Source: a bacterium
GTDB lineage: Bacteria > Patescibacteriota > Minisyncoccia > Sungbacterales > HO2-52-23
NCBI GenBank assembly: GCA_030697525.1
Contig: JAUYPW010000011.1
Location: forward strand, 1-39,041
Length of the DNA: 39,041 bases
Direction: 5' to 3'
Shown: positions 38,895 to 39,041 of the stretch, one piece after another
How the letters are laid out: each line of letters opens with the position of its first letter
Numbering within the stretch: position 1 is the stretch's first letter
Program-made: the position numbers and the translations under genes
The notes under the pieces: model-generated
What the model was told of the DNA's origin: nothing
Database searches by the model: none
Seen by the model: only the letters and a program-made list of their open reading frames with translations

Positions 38895-39041
38895 CTAGAC
38901 CGTCATTATTTCTTTTTCTTTGTTTTTGGCGAGGTCTTCTATTTTTTTGTTTATTTCATCTACGGCTTTTTGCGCTTCATTTCGCTGGCGGAATTTTTGG
39001 TCCTCGGAAATTTCTTTGCTTTTTTCTTGGCGTTCTACCGA
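38895..39041 (-). CDS. frr: Ribosome recycling factor, C-terminal 48 residues
   Basis: Runs off the right edge; not in the ORF track. The frame ends ..KEISEDQKFRQRNEAQ..INKKIEDLAKNKEKEIMTV, a close match to the conserved C-terminal helix of RRF, which with EF-G splits the post-termination ribosome. Only the end of the long three-helix domain is present. Its place fits the usual neighbourhood of frr with rseP, now separated by the retroelement. Confidence 0.9.
   Translation of the reverse strand, partial: SVERQEKSKEISEDQKFRQRNEAQKAVDEINKKIEDLAKNKEKEIMTV

Noticed and set aside
1-39041. CRISPR array, tRNA or rRNA genes, prophage or IS transposase
   Set aside because: No regularly spaced repeats, no tRNA T-arm or cloverleaf sequence, no rRNA-like stretch and no transposase, integrase or phage structural gene was seen on reading both strands.

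Overview
The window looks like a chromosomal segment of a Candidate Phyla Radiation (Patescibacteria) bacterium, most likely of the Parcubacteria type. The evidence is the gene content: many tiny membrane proteins, a large zinc-ribbon family typical of Parcubacteria, split transketolase halves, a PGI/PMI isomerase, no tRNA or rRNA genes, and many starts without a Shine-Dalgarno. TGA acts as a normal stop (for example at the end of serS), so the code is standard. No prophage, IS element or CRISPR array was seen.

Layout. 1-6.65 kb: two membrane glycosyltransferases of the PMT/GT39 type around a cassette of overlapping micro-membrane genes, then a strongly promoted and highly structured non-coding RNA (about 4760-5264) of unknown class, then three small membrane proteins. 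6.7-11.8 kb (minus strand): ftsQ, alr, serS, lysS, with long palindromic elements filling two of the intergenic gaps. 11.86-13.1 kb: an indoleamine 2,3-dioxygenase gene with its own SD and terminator, surprising in so reduced a genome. 13.2-19.1 kb: greA and the rod-shape block mrdA-mreD-mreC-mreB, then proS. 19.2-23 kb: two uncharacterised proteins, a small coiled-coil protein and gapA. 23.2-33.1 kb: central carbon and redox genes (transketolase C and N halves separated by a zinc-ribbon gene and a RelE-type toxin-antitoxin pair, trxB, PGI/PMI, glutamate-type dehydrogenase, glutaredoxin, DsbA-like protein, FAD oxidoreductase). 33.1-36.2 kb: a secreted Thr/Pro-rich coiled-coil protein, rseP and tlyA.

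The most notable system is at 36.28-38.8 kb, between tlyA and frr: a diversity-generating retroelement (DGR). It has a DGR-type reverse transcriptase, an Avd-like four-helix protein on the opposite strand, a template repeat (TR, 37617-37741) and a target gene whose 3' end holds the variable repeat (VR, 38048-38170). Over a 114-nt ungapped alignment all 20 TR/VR differences fall on TR adenines (20 of 32 adenines changed, 0 of 82 other bases), the signature of adenine-directed mutagenic retrohoming. The RT 5' end lies next to a run of ten G and has no normal in-frame start codon, which could be an assembly error, a frameshift or a phase-variable switch.

Other structure: three related long palindromes, each filling the space between two minus-strand genes (before ftsQ, serS and gapA), a fourth similarly placed but unrelated palindrome, an in-frame palindrome insertion in alr, and several promoters whose -10 box lies only 6-7 nt from the start codon, implying leaderless mRNAs.
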